64,000 nt of DNA from Acidovorax kalamii (GCF_002245625.1 NZ_NOIG01000004.1:817861-881860); one strand, 5' to 3'; shown: positions 10,623 through 19,982, counted from the stretch's first letter. Numbers and translations are program-made. The notes: a model not told the origin generated them from the letters alone.

Positions 10623-11516
10623 ATGACGACTCCCTTGTTCGAGGCGGTGAGCCGCTATGCCGAAGCCCATGCCCGCCAGGGCAGCGTGGTGCAGACCCCC
10701 ATCCCCGGATTGAGCACGGTGCGTGCTACCGAGCCCAGCGGGTTGTTGCATGCGATTGCGCAGCCCCTTGTGTGCCTGGTTCTACAGGGCAGCAAACAGG
10801 TAGCGATGGGGGCACAAACCTTTGAGTTCTCAGCGGGCGAGTCTTTGCTGATTACGGCCGATGTGCCTACAGTGAGCCAGATCACCCGTGCCAGTGCTGC
10901 AGCGCCGTATCTCTCGATTGCGCTGGAGCTGAGCTTGCCAGTAATTGCCGACTTGTCGGCCCAGATGGGGGTTGTGCCCCGGGGCGACCATGTCCCTGTA
11001 CACGTGGATCCCACCGATGCGGAAGTGGCCGATGTGGCTCTGCGTCTCATGCGGCTTCTGGAGCGGCCCGAGGCCGTCCCGTTGCTGCATGCGTCCCTGG
11101 TACGCGAGTTGCACTACTGGTTGCTGGCGGGGCGGCATGGTGCTGCCATCCGCCGCCTGGGCTGGCCCGGAAGCCACGCCCAGCGGGTGGCGCGCGCCGT
11201 TGCCGTGCTGCGTGCCGATTTTGCGCAGCCCCTGCCGGTGGAGAGCCTGGCGGCGCTGGCAGGCATGAGTCCCTCATCTTTTCATCAGCATTTCCGGGCA
11301 GTCACCTCGCTGTCGCCGCTGCAGTTTCAGAAGCAGCTGCGTTTGATCGAGGCCCGGCGGTTGATGTTGTCGGAGGGGGCCAGTGCCAGCAGCGCGGCCT
11401 TCGCCGTAGGCTATGAAAGCGTGCCCCAGTTCACGCGCGAATACGGTCGGCTGTTCGGTTTGCCGCCGGTCCGCGACACGCAAGTAGCAAGAGACAGGAC
11501 ACGGGCGGTGGGGTGA
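10623..11516 (+). CDS. AraC family transcriptional regulator
   Basis: 297 residues. The N-terminal AraC_N-type cupin domain (about 20-170) contains LVCLVLQGSKQV and the ESLLITADVPTVSQI strand. The C-terminal double helix-turn-helix (about 190-290) has VESLAALAGMSPSSFHQHFRAVTSLSPLQFQKQLRLIEARRLML and ends with the second HTH VGYESVPQFTREYGRLFG. It is divergent from the SDR gene and probably regulates it in response to a small molecule. Confidence 0.9.
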   Translation: MTTPLFEAVSRYAEAHARQGSVVQTPIPGLSTVRATEPSGLLHAIAQPLVCLVLQGSKQVAMGAQTFEFSAGESLLITADVPTVSQITRASAAAPYLSIALELSLPVIADLSAQMGVVPRGDHVPVHVDPTDAEVADVALRLMRLLERPEAVPLLHASLVRELHYWLLAGRHGAAIRRLGWPGSHAQRVARAVAVLRADFAQPLPVESLAALAGMSPSSFHQHFRAVTSLSPLQFQKQLRLIEARRLMLSEGASASSAAFAVGYESVPQFTREYGRLFGLPPVRDTQVARDRTRAVG

Positions 11517-11550
11517 GCAACCCTCATGGATGTTTTCCGGGCCAATGCAC

Positions 11551-11973
11551 CTATTTGCTGTAGTCGATCAACCCCCATACGATCACAGTGAGCTGGAGCA
11601 GGTTGATCAGGATAGCGATGGTGTGGGTTCTGCGGAACCCCGGGATGGCATCCATGTAGTTGGACTGGATCTGCTCCCCGAGCGCATCCATCTTCGGGAT
11701 GATCCTGCTGCGCAGCGCAACGGCGATTCCGGCCAGCGCGGCCGCACCGCAGGCAATGCCAGGGTGGCCTGCCAGCGCAAAACTGATCGCCGTGGCGGAG
11801 GCCGTCACAAAGGCGCAGAGATAGTAGACATGGAAGAACCCGCGCACAAAGCGTGCGTCCAGCGGCGTATCGTGCTTGAGCACCAGCAGCGGGATGGAGC
11901 CCATGATGAAGTACGCCGTGGTCACGAGCAGCGCCACGGTGAAGAACATGGCAGCAATCATTGCGGCAGACAT
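11551..11973 (-). CDS. Small integral membrane protein, function unknown
   Basis: 140 residues from ATG 11973, selected because GGGAGGAAAT lies just upstream; an open frame extends further up but lacks signals. Four hydrophobic helices are visible at about 5-33, 50-72, 74-93 and 113-136. There is a basic cytoplasmic-type loop (RSRIIPKMDALGEQIQ) between helices three and four and a HDTPLDARFVRGFFH loop between one and two. I do not recognise the family; it resembles small four-helix proteins of the DUF1772/DUF4149 type in layout only. It is tail-to-tail with the AraC gene and lies downstream of the 3-hydroxybutyrate dehydrogenase on the same strand. Confidence 0.7.
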   Translation of the reverse strand: MSAAMIAAMFFTVALLVTTAYFIMGSIPLLVLKHDTPLDARFVRGFFHVYYLCAFVTASATAISFALAGHPGIACGAAALAGIAVALRSRIIPKMDALGEQIQSNYMDAIPGFRRTHTIAILINLLQLTVIVWGLIDYSK

Positions 11974-12179
11974 CGCGATTTCCTCCCATGGTGGGATGTC
12001 GTCCAGGGGCTCGCGAGCAAGAGGCAATGCGCCCCAACGGCTTCCTGCAGGACAACACCATTCTAGGGAAGCCACCTCGGCCATGGTCTGGTGGAATGCG
12101 AGACCCGCAGGTGGCGGTAGGTGGGGCCCGCAGGGCAGGAGGGGCCCCGGGGCCGTGGGCCGAGCGCCGCGAGGATGGC

Positions 12180-12962
12180 TTACTGCGCCGCCCAGCCGCC
12201 GTCCATGTTCCAGGCCACGCCGCGCACGTTGTTGGCCGCTGGGGAGCAAAAGAACACGGCCAGCTCACCCAGTTCTTCGGGCGTGGTGAACTGCATCGAG
12301 GGCTCTTTCTCGCCCAGCAGCAGTTTCTTGGCATCCTCGTTCGACAGGCCGTGCTCGGCGGCCTTGGCATCGACCTGTTTTTGCACCAGGGGTGTGAGCA
12401 CCCAGCCGGGGCAGATCGCGTTGCAGGTTACGCCCGTGGTGGCGTTCTCCAGCGCTGTGACCTTGGTCAGGCCTACGACGCCATGTTTCGCGGCCACATA
12501 GGCCGCCTTCTGGGCGGAGCCCACCAAGCCATGCACCGATGCCACATTGATGATGCGGCCCCAGTTGGCGCTTTTCATGGCGGGCAGCGCCAGACGCGAG
12601 GTGTGGAAGGCGCTGGAGAGGTTGATGGCAATCACGGAGTCCCAGCGCTCAACGGAAAAGTCTTCCACATTGGCCACATGCTGGATGCCCGCGTTGTTCA
12701 CCAGGATGTCCACGCGCCCGAACTGTGCGGCGCTGGACTTCATCATGTCCTCGATGTCAGCCGCCCGGCTCATGTCGGCGCCGTGGTAGGCCACTTGCAC
12801 TTCCGCCGCAGCGCCTGCGGCCAGGACTTCGGCACGGGGGCCGTCCACGTCGCCAAAACCATTGAGCACGATGTTCGCACCCTGGCGGGCCAGGGCCTTG
12901 GCGATTCCGAGGCCAATGCCACTGGTGGAGCCGGTGACGAGGGCGGTTTTGCCTTTCAGCAT
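12180..12962 (-). CDS. bdhA: 3-hydroxybutyrate dehydrogenase
   Basis: 260 residues. Classical SDR with TGSTSGIG (9-16), LVNNAGIQH (near 90), Ser of NVASVHGLVGS and YVAAK (Tyr/Lys near 155-159). The GIQHV, SVHGLVGS and WVLTPLVQKQ stretches and the length are typical of NAD-dependent D-3-hydroxybutyrate dehydrogenase, which interconverts 3-hydroxybutyrate and acetoacetate when PHB or ketone bodies are used. The ATG at 12962 is preceded by GGAGAGA. A longer open frame upstream is antisense to the hydrolase gene and was not used. The PHB theme is shared with phaR at 17 kb. Confidence 0.9.
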   Translation of the reverse strand: MLKGKTALVTGSTSGIGLGIAKALARQGANIVLNGFGDVDGPRAEVLAAGAAAEVQVAYHGADMSRAADIEDMMKSSAAQFGRVDILVNNAGIQHVANVEDFSVERWDSVIAINLSSAFHTSRLALPAMKSANWGRIINVASVHGLVGSAQKAAYVAAKHGVVGLTKVTALENATTGVTCNAICPGWVLTPLVQKQVDAKAAEHGLSNEDAKKLLLGEKEPSMQFTTPEELGELAVFFCSPAANNVRGVAWNMDGGWAAQ

Positions 12963-13079
12963 GAGAGTCTCTCCGAATGAATTACGATGCCACGCAAGGG
13001 AAAGTCGGCAACCATGGCATGCGCCATACGTTCCGAATTCCGCATGCATTATCGAGCGCCGACCCCGGATTTCGCACCC

Positions 13080-14048
13080 ATGAATGAACCTACGCTGAAC
13101 TACGTACTGTGCCCGGGCCCTGCGGCCCCGCCAGTCGCCCCGGACCGTGCGCCTGCTCCGGCGCAGCAACACCGCATGGCCTACTGGGAGTGGAATGCCA
13201 CGGGCAATCCGGCACATCCGCATGTGGTGGTCTGCGTGCATGGCCTCTCGCGCCAGGGGCGCGACTTCGACACTTTGGCGCGTGCGTTGAGTGCGCATGC
13301 ACGGGTGGTCTGCCCCGACGTGGCGGGGCGCGGCCAGAGCGACTGGCTGGCCGACCCCATGGGCTACCAGATTCCGCAGTACGCTGCCGATATGCTGGTT
13401 TTGCTGGCGCAGTTGCAGCAGCAGGGGCCCATCACCACGCTGGACTGGGTGGGCACCAGCATGGGCGGGCTGATTGGCATGGGCATTGCAGGCCAGCCAG
13501 GGTTGCCATTGCCGGTGCCGGTGCGCAGGCTGGTGCTCAACGATGTGGGGCCGGTCATCCAGTGGGAGGCCTTGCAGCGCATCGGCCAGTACCTGGGTCA
13601 ACTGGCGCGGTTTGCTTCGCTGCAGCAGGCCGCCGATGCCATGTGGGCTATTTCCACCAGCTTTGGCCCGCACACGCCAGCCCAGTGGCTGGAGCTGTCG
13701 CGGGCCATGGTGCGCACGTTGCCTGCGTCGGATGGGGGCGGCATCACGCTGCATTACGACCCCGCCATTGCTGTGCCGTTCAAGACCCTCACTCCGGAGT
13801 CCGCCGTTGCGGGCGAGGCTGCGCTGTGGCAGTTGTACGACCATATCCGGGCTCGCACGCTGCTGTTGCGCGGTGCGCAGTCGGATCTGCTCACTCGCGC
13901 GACGGCGCAGGCGATGGCGGAGCGCGGCCCGAGGGCGCACGTGGTCGAGTTTGAGGGGGTGGGGCATGCACCCACCCTGGTGGCGGCCGATCAGGTCGCG
14001 GCCGTCACGGAGTTCCTGCTGGCGGCAGAAGGTGTTGTGGCCGGATGA
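13080..14048 (+). CDS. Alpha/beta hydrolase, translationally coupled to relA
   Basis: 322 residues from ATG 13080; in-frame ATGs at 12987 and 13044 are alternatives with no better ribosome-binding site. The alpha/beta-hydrolase core is clear: oxyanion segment VVCVHGLSRQG, nucleophile elbow GTSMGG, acid in LLLRGAQSD and catalytic His in GVGHAPTL. The substrate is unknown. The TGA stop overlaps the ATG of relA (ATGA at 14045-14048), so the two are translated from one message. It is divergent from bdhA, so an ester or thioester linked to PHB turnover is possible but unproven. Confidence 0.85.
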   Translation: MNEPTLNYVLCPGPAAPPVAPDRAPAPAQQHRMAYWEWNATGNPAHPHVVVCVHGLSRQGRDFDTLARALSAHARVVCPDVAGRGQSDWLADPMGYQIPQYAADMLVLLAQLQQQGPITTLDWVGTSMGGLIGMGIAGQPGLPLPVPVRRLVLNDVGPVIQWEALQRIGQYLGQLARFASLQQAADAMWAISTSFGPHTPAQWLELSRAMVRTLPASDGGGITLHYDPAIAVPFKTLTPESAVAGEAALWQLYDHIRARTLLLRGAQSDLLTRATAQAMAERGPRAHVVEFEGVGHAPTLVAADQVAAVTEFLLAAEGVVAG

Positions 14049-16258
14049 AAACCAACCCTCCCGCACTTGCGTCCCTTCCCCTTCAGTCCGACACCGTTCC
14101 GCAGCTTATTGCCGCCACCGCGCACACGCTGCCCGAGCAGGTGAACGCGCTGGTGCGTGCGCGCGCTTTTGCCGAGCCTTTGATGGCGGGCGAGACGCTC
14201 GACTCGGGCGAGAACACGCTGGCCCACGCGGATGCCGTGGCTGCCATCCTCAAGGGGATCGGCGGCTCGGAGGCGATGCAGGCCGCCAGCTATCTTGTCT
14301 ATGCGTGCGTACACCTCAACAAGCCGGAAGAGGTGATCGCCAAGGCCTTTGGCGACAACTTTGCGGCGTTGGCGGTAGAAACCACCAAGCTCATGCGCGT
14401 GCAGCAGCAGGCCCGAGCCGCCGAGCACCTGGATGACCCGGCGGTGCAGACCGAGAACGTGCGCAAGATGCTGCTTGCCTTCTCGCGCGACCTGCGCGTG
14501 GTGATGCTTCGGCTGGCTTCACGCTTGCAGACGCTGCGCTTTCATGCGGCCAGTAAACGCCCCGTGTCCCCCAGCCTGGCCCGCGAGTCGCTGCAGGTGT
14601 TTGCGCCGCTGGCCAACCGCCTGGGCATATGGCAGGTGAAGTGGGAGTTGGAAGACCTGTCCTTTCGCTTCCTGGAGCCCGACACTTACAAAGAGGTGGC
14701 CCGCCTGCTCGACGAAAAGCGGGGCGAGCGCGAGGTGTACATGGAGCAACTGCGCGCGCGGCTTGAGTCCGACCTGCGTGCACGCAGCATCAGCGCCAGC
14801 GTGCAAGGGCGCCCCAAGCACATTTACAGCATCGTCAAGAAGATGCGCGGTAAATCGCTCAACTTCGACCAGGTGTTCGACATCCGTGCGCTGCGCGTGG
14901 TGGTGCCCACGGTCAAGGACTGCTATGCCGCCCTGAGCTGGGTGCATGAGCAGTTCAAGCCCATCGTGGAAGAGTTTGACGACTACATCGCAAAGCCCAA
15001 GCCCAACGGCTACCAGTCGCTGCACACCATCGTGCGCGACGACAACGGCAAGCCCATAGAGATCCAGATCCGCACCCAGGCCATGCACGAACACGCCGAA
15101 CACGGCGTGGCGGCGCACTGGGCCTACAAGGAGGCCGGATCCAAGGGCTATGCCGGTGTGTCCGCCACCGGCGAATATGACGCCAAGATTGCGGTGTTGC
15201 GCCAACTGCTGGCCTGGGAGCGGGATCTGGCGGGCGCTCTGCCCAACCGGGGCCTGTTTGAGGACCGCATCTATGTACTGACGCCCGATGCAGCCGTGGT
15301 CGAGCTACCGCAGGGGGCTACGCCTGTGGACTTTGCCTATGCCGTGCACACCAGCCTGGGCCACCGGTGCCGGGGCGCCAAGGTCGATGGCGCCATGGTG
15401 CCGTTGAACACGCCACTGCAGAACGGGCAGACGGTGGAAATTTCCACGGTCAAGGAGGGGCGTCCGTCGCGCGACTGGCTCAATGCCGAACTCGGCTACC
15501 TTACCAGCCACCGTGCCAAGGCCAAGGTGCGCGCCTGGTTCAATGCCCAGGCGACCCACGAAACCGTGGCCCGTGGCCGCGAATCGGTCGAGAAACTTTT
15601 GCAGCGCGAAGGCAAGACCGCCATCAAGCTCGATGACCTCGCGGTTCAGCTGGGCTTCAAGTCGGCCGACGCCTTGTTCGAGGTCGTGGGCAAGGACGAG
15701 TTCTCGCTGCGCAACATCGAAACGGTGCTGCGTCCGCCCGAACCCGTGCTGCAGCCTGACGACTTTCTGCTGCTCAAGAAGACACGCACCAACGAAGCAG
15801 CCCCCAAGGGCGGTGTGCTGGTGGTGGGCATCGATTCGCTCATGACGCAGCTGGCCAAATGCTGCAAACCCGCGCCGCCCGATGCCATCCGTGGTTTTGT
15901 CACGCGCGGCAAAGGGGTGAGTGTGCACCGCGCCGATTGCAGCAATTTTCGTGAAATGGCCGCCCGCAGTGCCGAGCGTGTGATCGATGTGGAGTGGGGG
16001 GCGCCCAAGCAGGCGGCCACTGCCGCTGTGTACCCGGTGGATGTGGCCGTGGAAGCTGCCGACCGGCAGGGCCTGCTGCGCGACATCTCGGAGGTCTTTG
16101 CCCGAGAGAAAACCAATGTGATTGGCGTGCAGACCCAGTCGGTCAAAGGCACCGCCTGGATGACGTTCACGGTGGAGGTGGCTGACTCGGGGCGCCTGAA
16201 CAAGGTGCTGGGGATTGTGGCCAGCGTACAGGGCGTGCGATCTGCACGCCGGCGATGA
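14045..16258 (+). CDS. relA: RelA-type (p)ppGpp synthetase
   Basis: 737 residues. The N-terminal hydrolase-like domain lacks the HD metal motif: the expected position reads YACVHLNKPEEV, which predicts no (p)ppGpp hydrolase activity. The synthetase domain (about 230-380) has RPKHIYSIVKKM and the loop EFDD at 310-313 before YIAKPKPNGYQSLH. EFDD is the acidic signature of monofunctional RelA; bifunctional SpoT/Rel enzymes have RxKD. A TGS domain follows (about 400-465), then a conserved-Cys segment with CCKP near 610 and a C-terminal ACT domain (about 660-735). It makes (p)ppGpp on ribosomes under amino-acid starvation. It is coupled to the upstream hydrolase. Confidence 0.93.
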   Translation: MKTNPPALASLPLQSDTVPQLIAATAHTLPEQVNALVRARAFAEPLMAGETLDSGENTLAHADAVAAILKGIGGSEAMQAASYLVYACVHLNKPEEVIAKAFGDNFAALAVETTKLMRVQQQARAAEHLDDPAVQTENVRKMLLAFSRDLRVVMLRLASRLQTLRFHAASKRPVSPSLARESLQVFAPLANRLGIWQVKWELEDLSFRFLEPDTYKEVARLLDEKRGEREVYMEQLRARLESDLRARSISASVQGRPKHIYSIVKKMRGKSLNFDQVFDIRALRVVVPTVKDCYAALSWVHEQFKPIVEEFDDYIAKPKPNGYQSLHTIVRDDNGKPIEIQIRTQAMHEHAEHGVAAHWAYKEAGSKGYAGVSATGEYDAKIAVLRQLLAWERDLAGALPNRGLFEDRIYVLTPDAAVVELPQGATPVDFAYAVHTSLGHRCRGAKVDGAMVPLNTPLQNGQTVEISTVKEGRPSRDWLNAELGYLTSHRAKAKVRAWFNAQATHETVARGRESVEKLLQREGKTAIKLDDLAVQLGFKSADALFEVVGKDEFSLRNIETVLRPPEPVLQPDDFLLLKKTRTNEAAPKGGVLVVGIDSLMTQLAKCCKPAPPDAIRGFVTRGKGVSVHRADCSNFREMAARSAERVIDVEWGAPKQAATAAVYPVDVAVEAADRQGLLRDISEVFAREKTNVIGVQTQSVKGTAWMTFTVEVADSGRLNKVLGIVASVQGVRSARRR

Positions 16259-16356
16259 GATGGGTCGCCTGGGGCATGAGGGCTTCAGGTGGCGGTCATG
16301 TTGCCGATTGATATGATTTGTTTGCCGGGCTTTTCAGGACAAGCAATTTTTATGGC

Positions 16357-16362
16357 TATAAT
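16357..16362 (+). promoter_or_regulatory. -10 box upstream of tRNA-Val(GAC)
   Basis: A perfect TATAAT lies 18 bp before the tRNA 5' end, in an AT-rich stretch of the relA-tRNA gap. No good -35 hexamer stands at 16-18 bp; TTTTCA at 16331-16336 is 20 bp away. Confidence 0.5.
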
Positions 16363-16380
16363 CGTGGTCTAAACAACGAC

Positions 16381-16457
16381 AGGCGCGTAGCTCAGCTGGT
16401 TAGAGCACCACCTTGACATGGTGGGGGTCGTTGGTTCGAGTCCAATCGCGCCTACCA
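16381..16457 (+). tRNA. tRNA-Val (anticodon GAC)
   Basis: A complete cloverleaf of 77 bases with encoded CCA. Acceptor AGGCGCG pairs with CGCGCCT. The D stem is GCTC/GAGC. Anticodon stem CCACC/GGTGG encloses loop TTGACAT (anticodon GAC), and a T arm with TTCGAGT follows. A Rho-independent terminator follows about 55 bp later. Confidence 0.97.
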
Positions 16458-16513
16458 AGTTTTTCTGAAAGAAACCAGCTTTCAGTGTTTTCGAAAACTT
16501 GGGAAAAAACAAA

Positions 16514-16537
16514 GCCGCCATTTTTGGCGGCTTTTTT
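16514..16537 (+). terminator. Rho-independent terminator after tRNA-Val
   Basis: Stem GCCGCCA / TGGCGGC with a TTTT loop, then six T, G and more T. It is the first terminator downstream of the tRNA. Confidence 0.85.
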
Positions 16538-17025
16538 GTTTTTCGGCCCGTGTCTACCGTTGCAATCGATTTGCCTTGACGGTGGTGATAAGCCGCAGGC
16601 AACAACGCCCAAGTCCCTCCTTTCTCCCGTTCATTCTTTTACGGCGGTTTATGCGGCGATCGCCGGCGTTACGTCCCGACAGATCTGTTGCGTCTCTTGC
16701 CCAGTGTGTGTCTTAAGCGGCTCGTAAGATCTCTCTGTCACGCTCGCTGCGTTGACGACCTCCCTCCCTCTTGCTTCAAGGTAAGAGTTCAGCCCGCCCC
16801 GTGCGGGCTTTTTTTTGCCCCGATGGCATCGGCCGCAAAGGGCTCAAGCAGGGGCGGTCATGCTGACGGTCCATGGTGCCGCCATGCCGTGTGAATTTGG
16901 GGTGTCGCGATTGCGACATGTGATGCCGGCGCCCCATCAGGGTATTCCTTTGCCGCTGCGGTGGTGCACTCTCCCTAGAATGTGCTGCACTGCAATACAT
17001 GGGTTTCGAGCCCGAGGAGTTCGTC
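16538..17025. other. Intergenic region with an orphan terminator
   Basis: No convincing protein gene lies between the tRNA terminator and phaR. The stretch 16613-16790 is followed by a second, independent terminator. This layout would suit a small untranslated transcript, but no clear promoter was found. The remainder (16817-17025) should hold the phaR promoter and leader; I see no clear -35/-10 pair. Confidence 0.3.
16792..16816 (+). terminator. Orphan Rho-independent terminator
   Basis: Stem GCCCGC / GCGGGC with a five-base loop is followed by eight T. The nearest upstream gene, tRNA-Val, already has its own terminator 255 bp earlier, so this one may end a separate transcript. Confidence 0.75.
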
Positions 17026-17559
17026 GTGTCCGAACAGAAAAGTGCCGCGTCCAAGTCGGCCCAGCGCGTCATCAAGAAATACCCCAACCGCCGTCTGTAC
17101 GACACAGACACCTCCACTTACATCACTTTGGCCGAAGTGCGCCAACTGGTCATGGACCACCAGCAGGTGGTGGTCCGCGATGCCAAGACGGGGGAAGATC
17201 TGACACGCAGCATCCTGCTGCAGATCATTCTGGAAGAAGAGGCCGGCGGTGCCCCCATGTTCACCGAGGCGGTGCTGGCCAACATCATTCGTTTCTACGG
17301 CCATGCCATGCAAGGCTTCATGGGGGCGTATCTGGAAAAGAACGTGCAGGCCTTCACTGATGTGCAGACCAAGCTAGCCGAACAATCGCAGAGCGTGACG
17401 CCCGAGATGTGGGCGCAGTTCATGAACCTGCAATCGCCCATGCTCAAGGGCATGATGGGCAACTACGTGGAGCAGTCGCAGTCCATGCTCACCCAGATGC
17501 AGGAGCAGATGCAGAAGCAGACCGAGCAGATGCTGGGTGCTTTTGGTTTGAAGCGGTAA
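17026..17559 (+). CDS. phaR: Polyhydroxyalkanoate synthesis repressor PhaR
   Basis: 177 residues from GTG 17026, which has GAGGAG six bases upstream; ATG 16999 in the same frame has no ribosome-binding site. The N-terminal PHB/PHA accumulation regulator DNA-binding domain contains the hallmark VIKKYPNRRLYDT, followed by one or two PHB_acc repeats (ITLAEVRQLV, LLQIILEEE). The C-terminus is Met/Gln-rich and probably coiled. PhaR binds PHA granules and DNA, releasing repression of phasin and PHA genes when polymer accumulates. No phaC or phaP lies adjacent. Confidence 0.92.
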   Translation: MSEQKSAASKSAQRVIKKYPNRRLYDTDTSTYITLAEVRQLVMDHQQVVVRDAKTGEDLTRSILLQIILEEEAGGAPMFTEAVLANIIRFYGHAMQGFMGAYLEKNVQAFTDVQTKLAEQSQSVTPEMWAQFMNLQSPMLKGMMGNYVEQSQSMLTQMQEQMQKQTEQMLGAFGLKR

Positions 17560-17740
17560 GCCCGTCCTGGGTCATCGCTCGGGGCGCCCTGGGGCTGCCC
17601 CGGTGGCCTGGCAACGTTGAGTCCACGGTGTGGCACGGACCTTGTGCCAAGCCGGTCTCCACCGCTGCAAAATGTCGCTCCCGCCTTACTGGAGGGGCTC
17701 CCTCACCGCCCAGGCGCCGGAACTGGGACAATACGGGGCT

Positions 17741-19132
17741 ATGAGCGAAGCACTCTCCCCCACGAAAACACCCAAAGTCGGATTCGTCAGCCTGGGCTGT
17801 CCCAAGGCGCTGACCGATTCCGAACTCATCCTCACGCAACTGAGCGCCGAGGGCTACGAAACCTCTAAGACCTTCCATGGCGCGGATCTGGTCATTGTCA
17901 ACACCTGCGGCTTTATTGACGATGCGGTCAAGGAAAGCCTGGACACCATTGGCGAGGCGCTGGCCGAAAACGGCAAGGTGATCGTCACCGGCTGCCTGGG
18001 CGCGCGTGCGGGCGAAGGCGGCGGCAACCTGGTGCGCGAGATGCACCCCAGCGTGCTGGCCGTGACCGGGCCACACGCCACGCAGGAGGTGATGGACGCC
18101 GTCCACCTGAATCTGCCCAAGCCCCACGATCCCTTCATCGATCTGGTACCCGGCGGTTTCGGCATCGCAGGCATCAAGCTCACGCCCAAGCACTACGCCT
18201 ACCTGAAGATCAGCGAGGGCTGCAACCACCGCTGCACCTTCTGCATCATCCCCTCAATGCGTGGCGACCTGGTGTCGCGACCCATTGGCGATGTGCTGAG
18301 CGAGGCCAAGGCCTTGTTCGAAGGCGGTGTGAAGGAGCTGCTGGTCATCAGCCAGGACACCTCGGCCTATGGTGTGGACGTGAAGTACCGCACGGGTTTC
18401 TGGGACGGCAAGCCTGTCAAGACCCGCATGCTGGAGCTGGTGCAGACGCTGGGCGAGATCGCCGAGCCCTATGGCGCCTGGGTACGCCTGCACTATGTGT
18501 ACCCGTACCCCAGCGTAGATGAGGTCATCCCGCTCATGGCCACAGGCAAGGTGCTGCCGTACCTGGATGTGCCCTTCCAGCACAGCCACCCCGACGTGCT
18601 CAAACGCATGAAGCGCCCCGCCAGCGGCGAACGCAATCTGGAGCGCATCCTGCGCTGGCGCGAGGCATGCCCCGAGCTGGTCATCCGCAGCACCTTCATT
18701 GCAGGCTTTCCGGGCGAGACGGAAGAAGAGTTCCAGCACCTGCTCGACTTTGTGCGCGAGGCGCAGATCGACCGCGCGGGCTGCTTTGCCTACAGCGACG
18801 TGAATGGCGCCGCTGCCAACGAGCTGCCCGGCATGTTGCCCATGGAAGTGCGCGAAGAGCGTCGTGCCCGTTTCATGGCCGTGGCCGAAGAGGTCTCTAT
18901 TGCCAGGTTGCAGCGCCGTGTGGGTGCGACCATGCAGGTGCTGGTGGACCATGCCCCCGCGCTCGGCAAGAAGGGCGGCCGGGGCCGCAGCTATGCCGAT
19001 GCGCCCGAGATCGACGGCGTGGTGCACCTGCTGCCGCCCGAGAAGATCAGCAAGCAGCTCAAGGTGGGCGAGTTCACCAAGGCGCGCATCGTGGGCACGC
19101 AGGGGCACGATCTGGTGGCCGTACCGGTGTGA
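17741..19132 (+). CDS. rimO: Ribosomal protein S12 methylthiotransferase
   Basis: 463 residues from ATG 17741. Three parts are visible: an N-terminal UPF0004 domain starting [15 protein letters not shown] with its Cys ligands (also NTCGF and GCLGAR), a radical-SAM core with the CxxxCxxC cluster motif CNHRCTFC near 150, and a C-terminal TRAM domain. RimO adds a methylthio group to a conserved aspartate (Asp88 in E. coli) of ribosomal protein S12. The first ligand set has the SLGCPKA motif that separates RimO from MiaB. It is convergent with efp, with a bidirectional terminator between them. Confidence 0.95.
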   Translation: MSEALSPTKTPKVGFVSLGCPKALTDSELILTQLSAEGYETSKTFHGADLVIVNTCGFIDDAVKESLDTIGEALAENGKVIVTGCLGARAGEGGGNLVREMHPSVLAVTGPHATQEVMDAVHLNLPKPHDPFIDLVPGGFGIAGIKLTPKHYAYLKISEGCNHRCTFCIIPSMRGDLVSRPIGDVLSEAKALFEGGVKELLVISQDTSAYGVDVKYRTGFWDGKPVKTRMLELVQTLGEIAEPYGAWVRLHYVYPYPSVDEVIPLMATGKVLPYLDVPFQHSHPDVLKRMKRPASGERNLERILRWREACPELVIRSTFIAGFPGETEEEFQHLLDFVREAQIDRAGCFAYSDVNGAAANELPGMLPMEVREERRARFMAVAEEVSIARLQRRVGATMQVLVDHAPALGKKGGRGRSYADAPEIDGVVHLLPPEKISKQLKVGEFTKARIVGTQGHDLVAVPV

Positions 19133-19148
19133 TGAGGTCTAAGGGGTG

Positions 19149-19196
19149 TTTGCTATTATTTTTATAGCTTAAAGCGCTTGTCTATCAGGCGCCAGG
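19149..19196 (+). repeat. Dispersed repeat, copy A
   Basis: Begins TTGCTATTATTTTTATAGCT and continues AGCGCTTGTC..CAGGCGCCAGGC. It belongs to a family also seen near 20.37, 20.83, 26.49, 29.22 and 43.92 kb. Each copy has an imperfect GCTAT..ATAGC hairpin followed by a GCGC-rich arm. Confidence 0.65.
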
Positions 19197-19212
19197 CCCC
19201 AAAAAAACCAGT

Positions 19213-19242
19213 AAAAAAGGCTTCCCGAGGGAAGCCTTTTTT
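19213..19242. terminator. Bidirectional terminator between rimO and efp
   Basis: Stem GGCTTCCC / GGGAAGCC is flanked by six A on the left and six T on the right, so it can act on both strands for the convergent rimO and efp genes. Confidence 0.88.
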
Positions 19243-19264
19243 GTGGGCCGGGGCAGAAGCTGCC

Positions 19265-19819
19265 TCAGACGCGCTTGCGGTATTCGCCGGTGCGCGTGTC
19301 GATTTCGATGCGGTCGCCTTGGCTGACGAACAGCGGCACGGGCACTTCGAAGCCGGTGGCGATCTTGGCGGGCTTCATGACCTTGCCGGAGGTGTCGCCC
19401 TTGACGGCGGGTTCCGTCCAGGTGATTTCGCGCTCGACGCTGGTGGGCAGTTCGACCGAGATGGCCTTGCCGTCGTAGAACACCACTTCAACAGCCATGC
19501 CGTCTTCCAGGTAGTTCAGCGAGTCGCCCATGTTTTCGGCTTCGACTTCGTACTGGTTGTACTCGGTGTCCATGCACACATACATGGGATCGGCGAAGTA
19601 GGAGTAGGTGCATTCCTTCTTGTCCAGGATCACGTTGTCGATCTTGTCGTCGGCCTTGAACACGACTTCGGTGCCGAAGTTGCCGATCAGGCTCTTGAGC
19701 TTCATGCGCACGGTGGCTGCACCGCGGCCGCCACGGGCGTATTCGGTCTTCAGGACAACCATGGGGTCCTTGCCGTGCATGATCACGTTGCCGGCGCGGA
19801 TTTCTTGAGCGATTTTCAT
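19265..19819 (-). CDS. efp: Elongation factor P, arginine-32 type
   Basis: 184 residues from ATG 19819. Three beta-barrel EF-P layout: KOW-like domain I (1-65), OB domain II and C-terminal OB domain III ending in [17 protein letters not shown]. The modified loop reads ARGGRGAA and places Arg at position 32, where E. coli has Lys34 in the equivalent loop. Arg32 is the residue rhamnosylated by EarP in Neisseria and Pseudomonas, and the earP gene is next door. EF-P relieves ribosome stalling at polyproline. The open frame extends upstream, but only this start gives the family N-terminus [11 protein letters not shown]. Confidence 0.95.
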   Translation of the reverse strand: MKIAQEIRAGNVIMHGKDPMVVLKTEYARGGRGAATVRMKLKSLIGNFGTEVVFKADDKIDNVILDKKECTYSYFADPMYVCMDTEYNQYEVEAENMGDSLNYLEDGMAVEVVFYDGKAISVELPTSVEREITWTEPAVKGDTSGKVMKPAKIATGFEVPVPLFVSQGDRIEIDTRTGEYRKRV

Positions 19820-19982
19820 AGCGAGTTGCTTGGGTTGGGGCCGCTCAACGCGCGGGCCGGTGGCTTTCTGTTGTCTCGCTGGGGAGGCAGAAGGCGCGCC
19901 GTGCCGATGCATGTTCCGCGGCGGGAATGCGCGAGGGCTGGGCACCGGTGTGCCGCACCTCATTTGCGCAAAGCCTCGGATT

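Noticed and set aside
12963-14066. Upstream extension of the 3-hydroxybutyrate dehydrogenase frame
   Set aside because: The extension is antisense to the alpha/beta hydrolase; the true start at 12962 has a good ribosome-binding site and the SDR N-terminus.
16369-16612. Open frames on the minus strand across tRNA-Val, encoding stretches such as GAIGLEPTTPTMSRW
   Set aside because: This is the well-known false protein made by translating a tRNA gene and its terminator backwards; the tRNA is clear.
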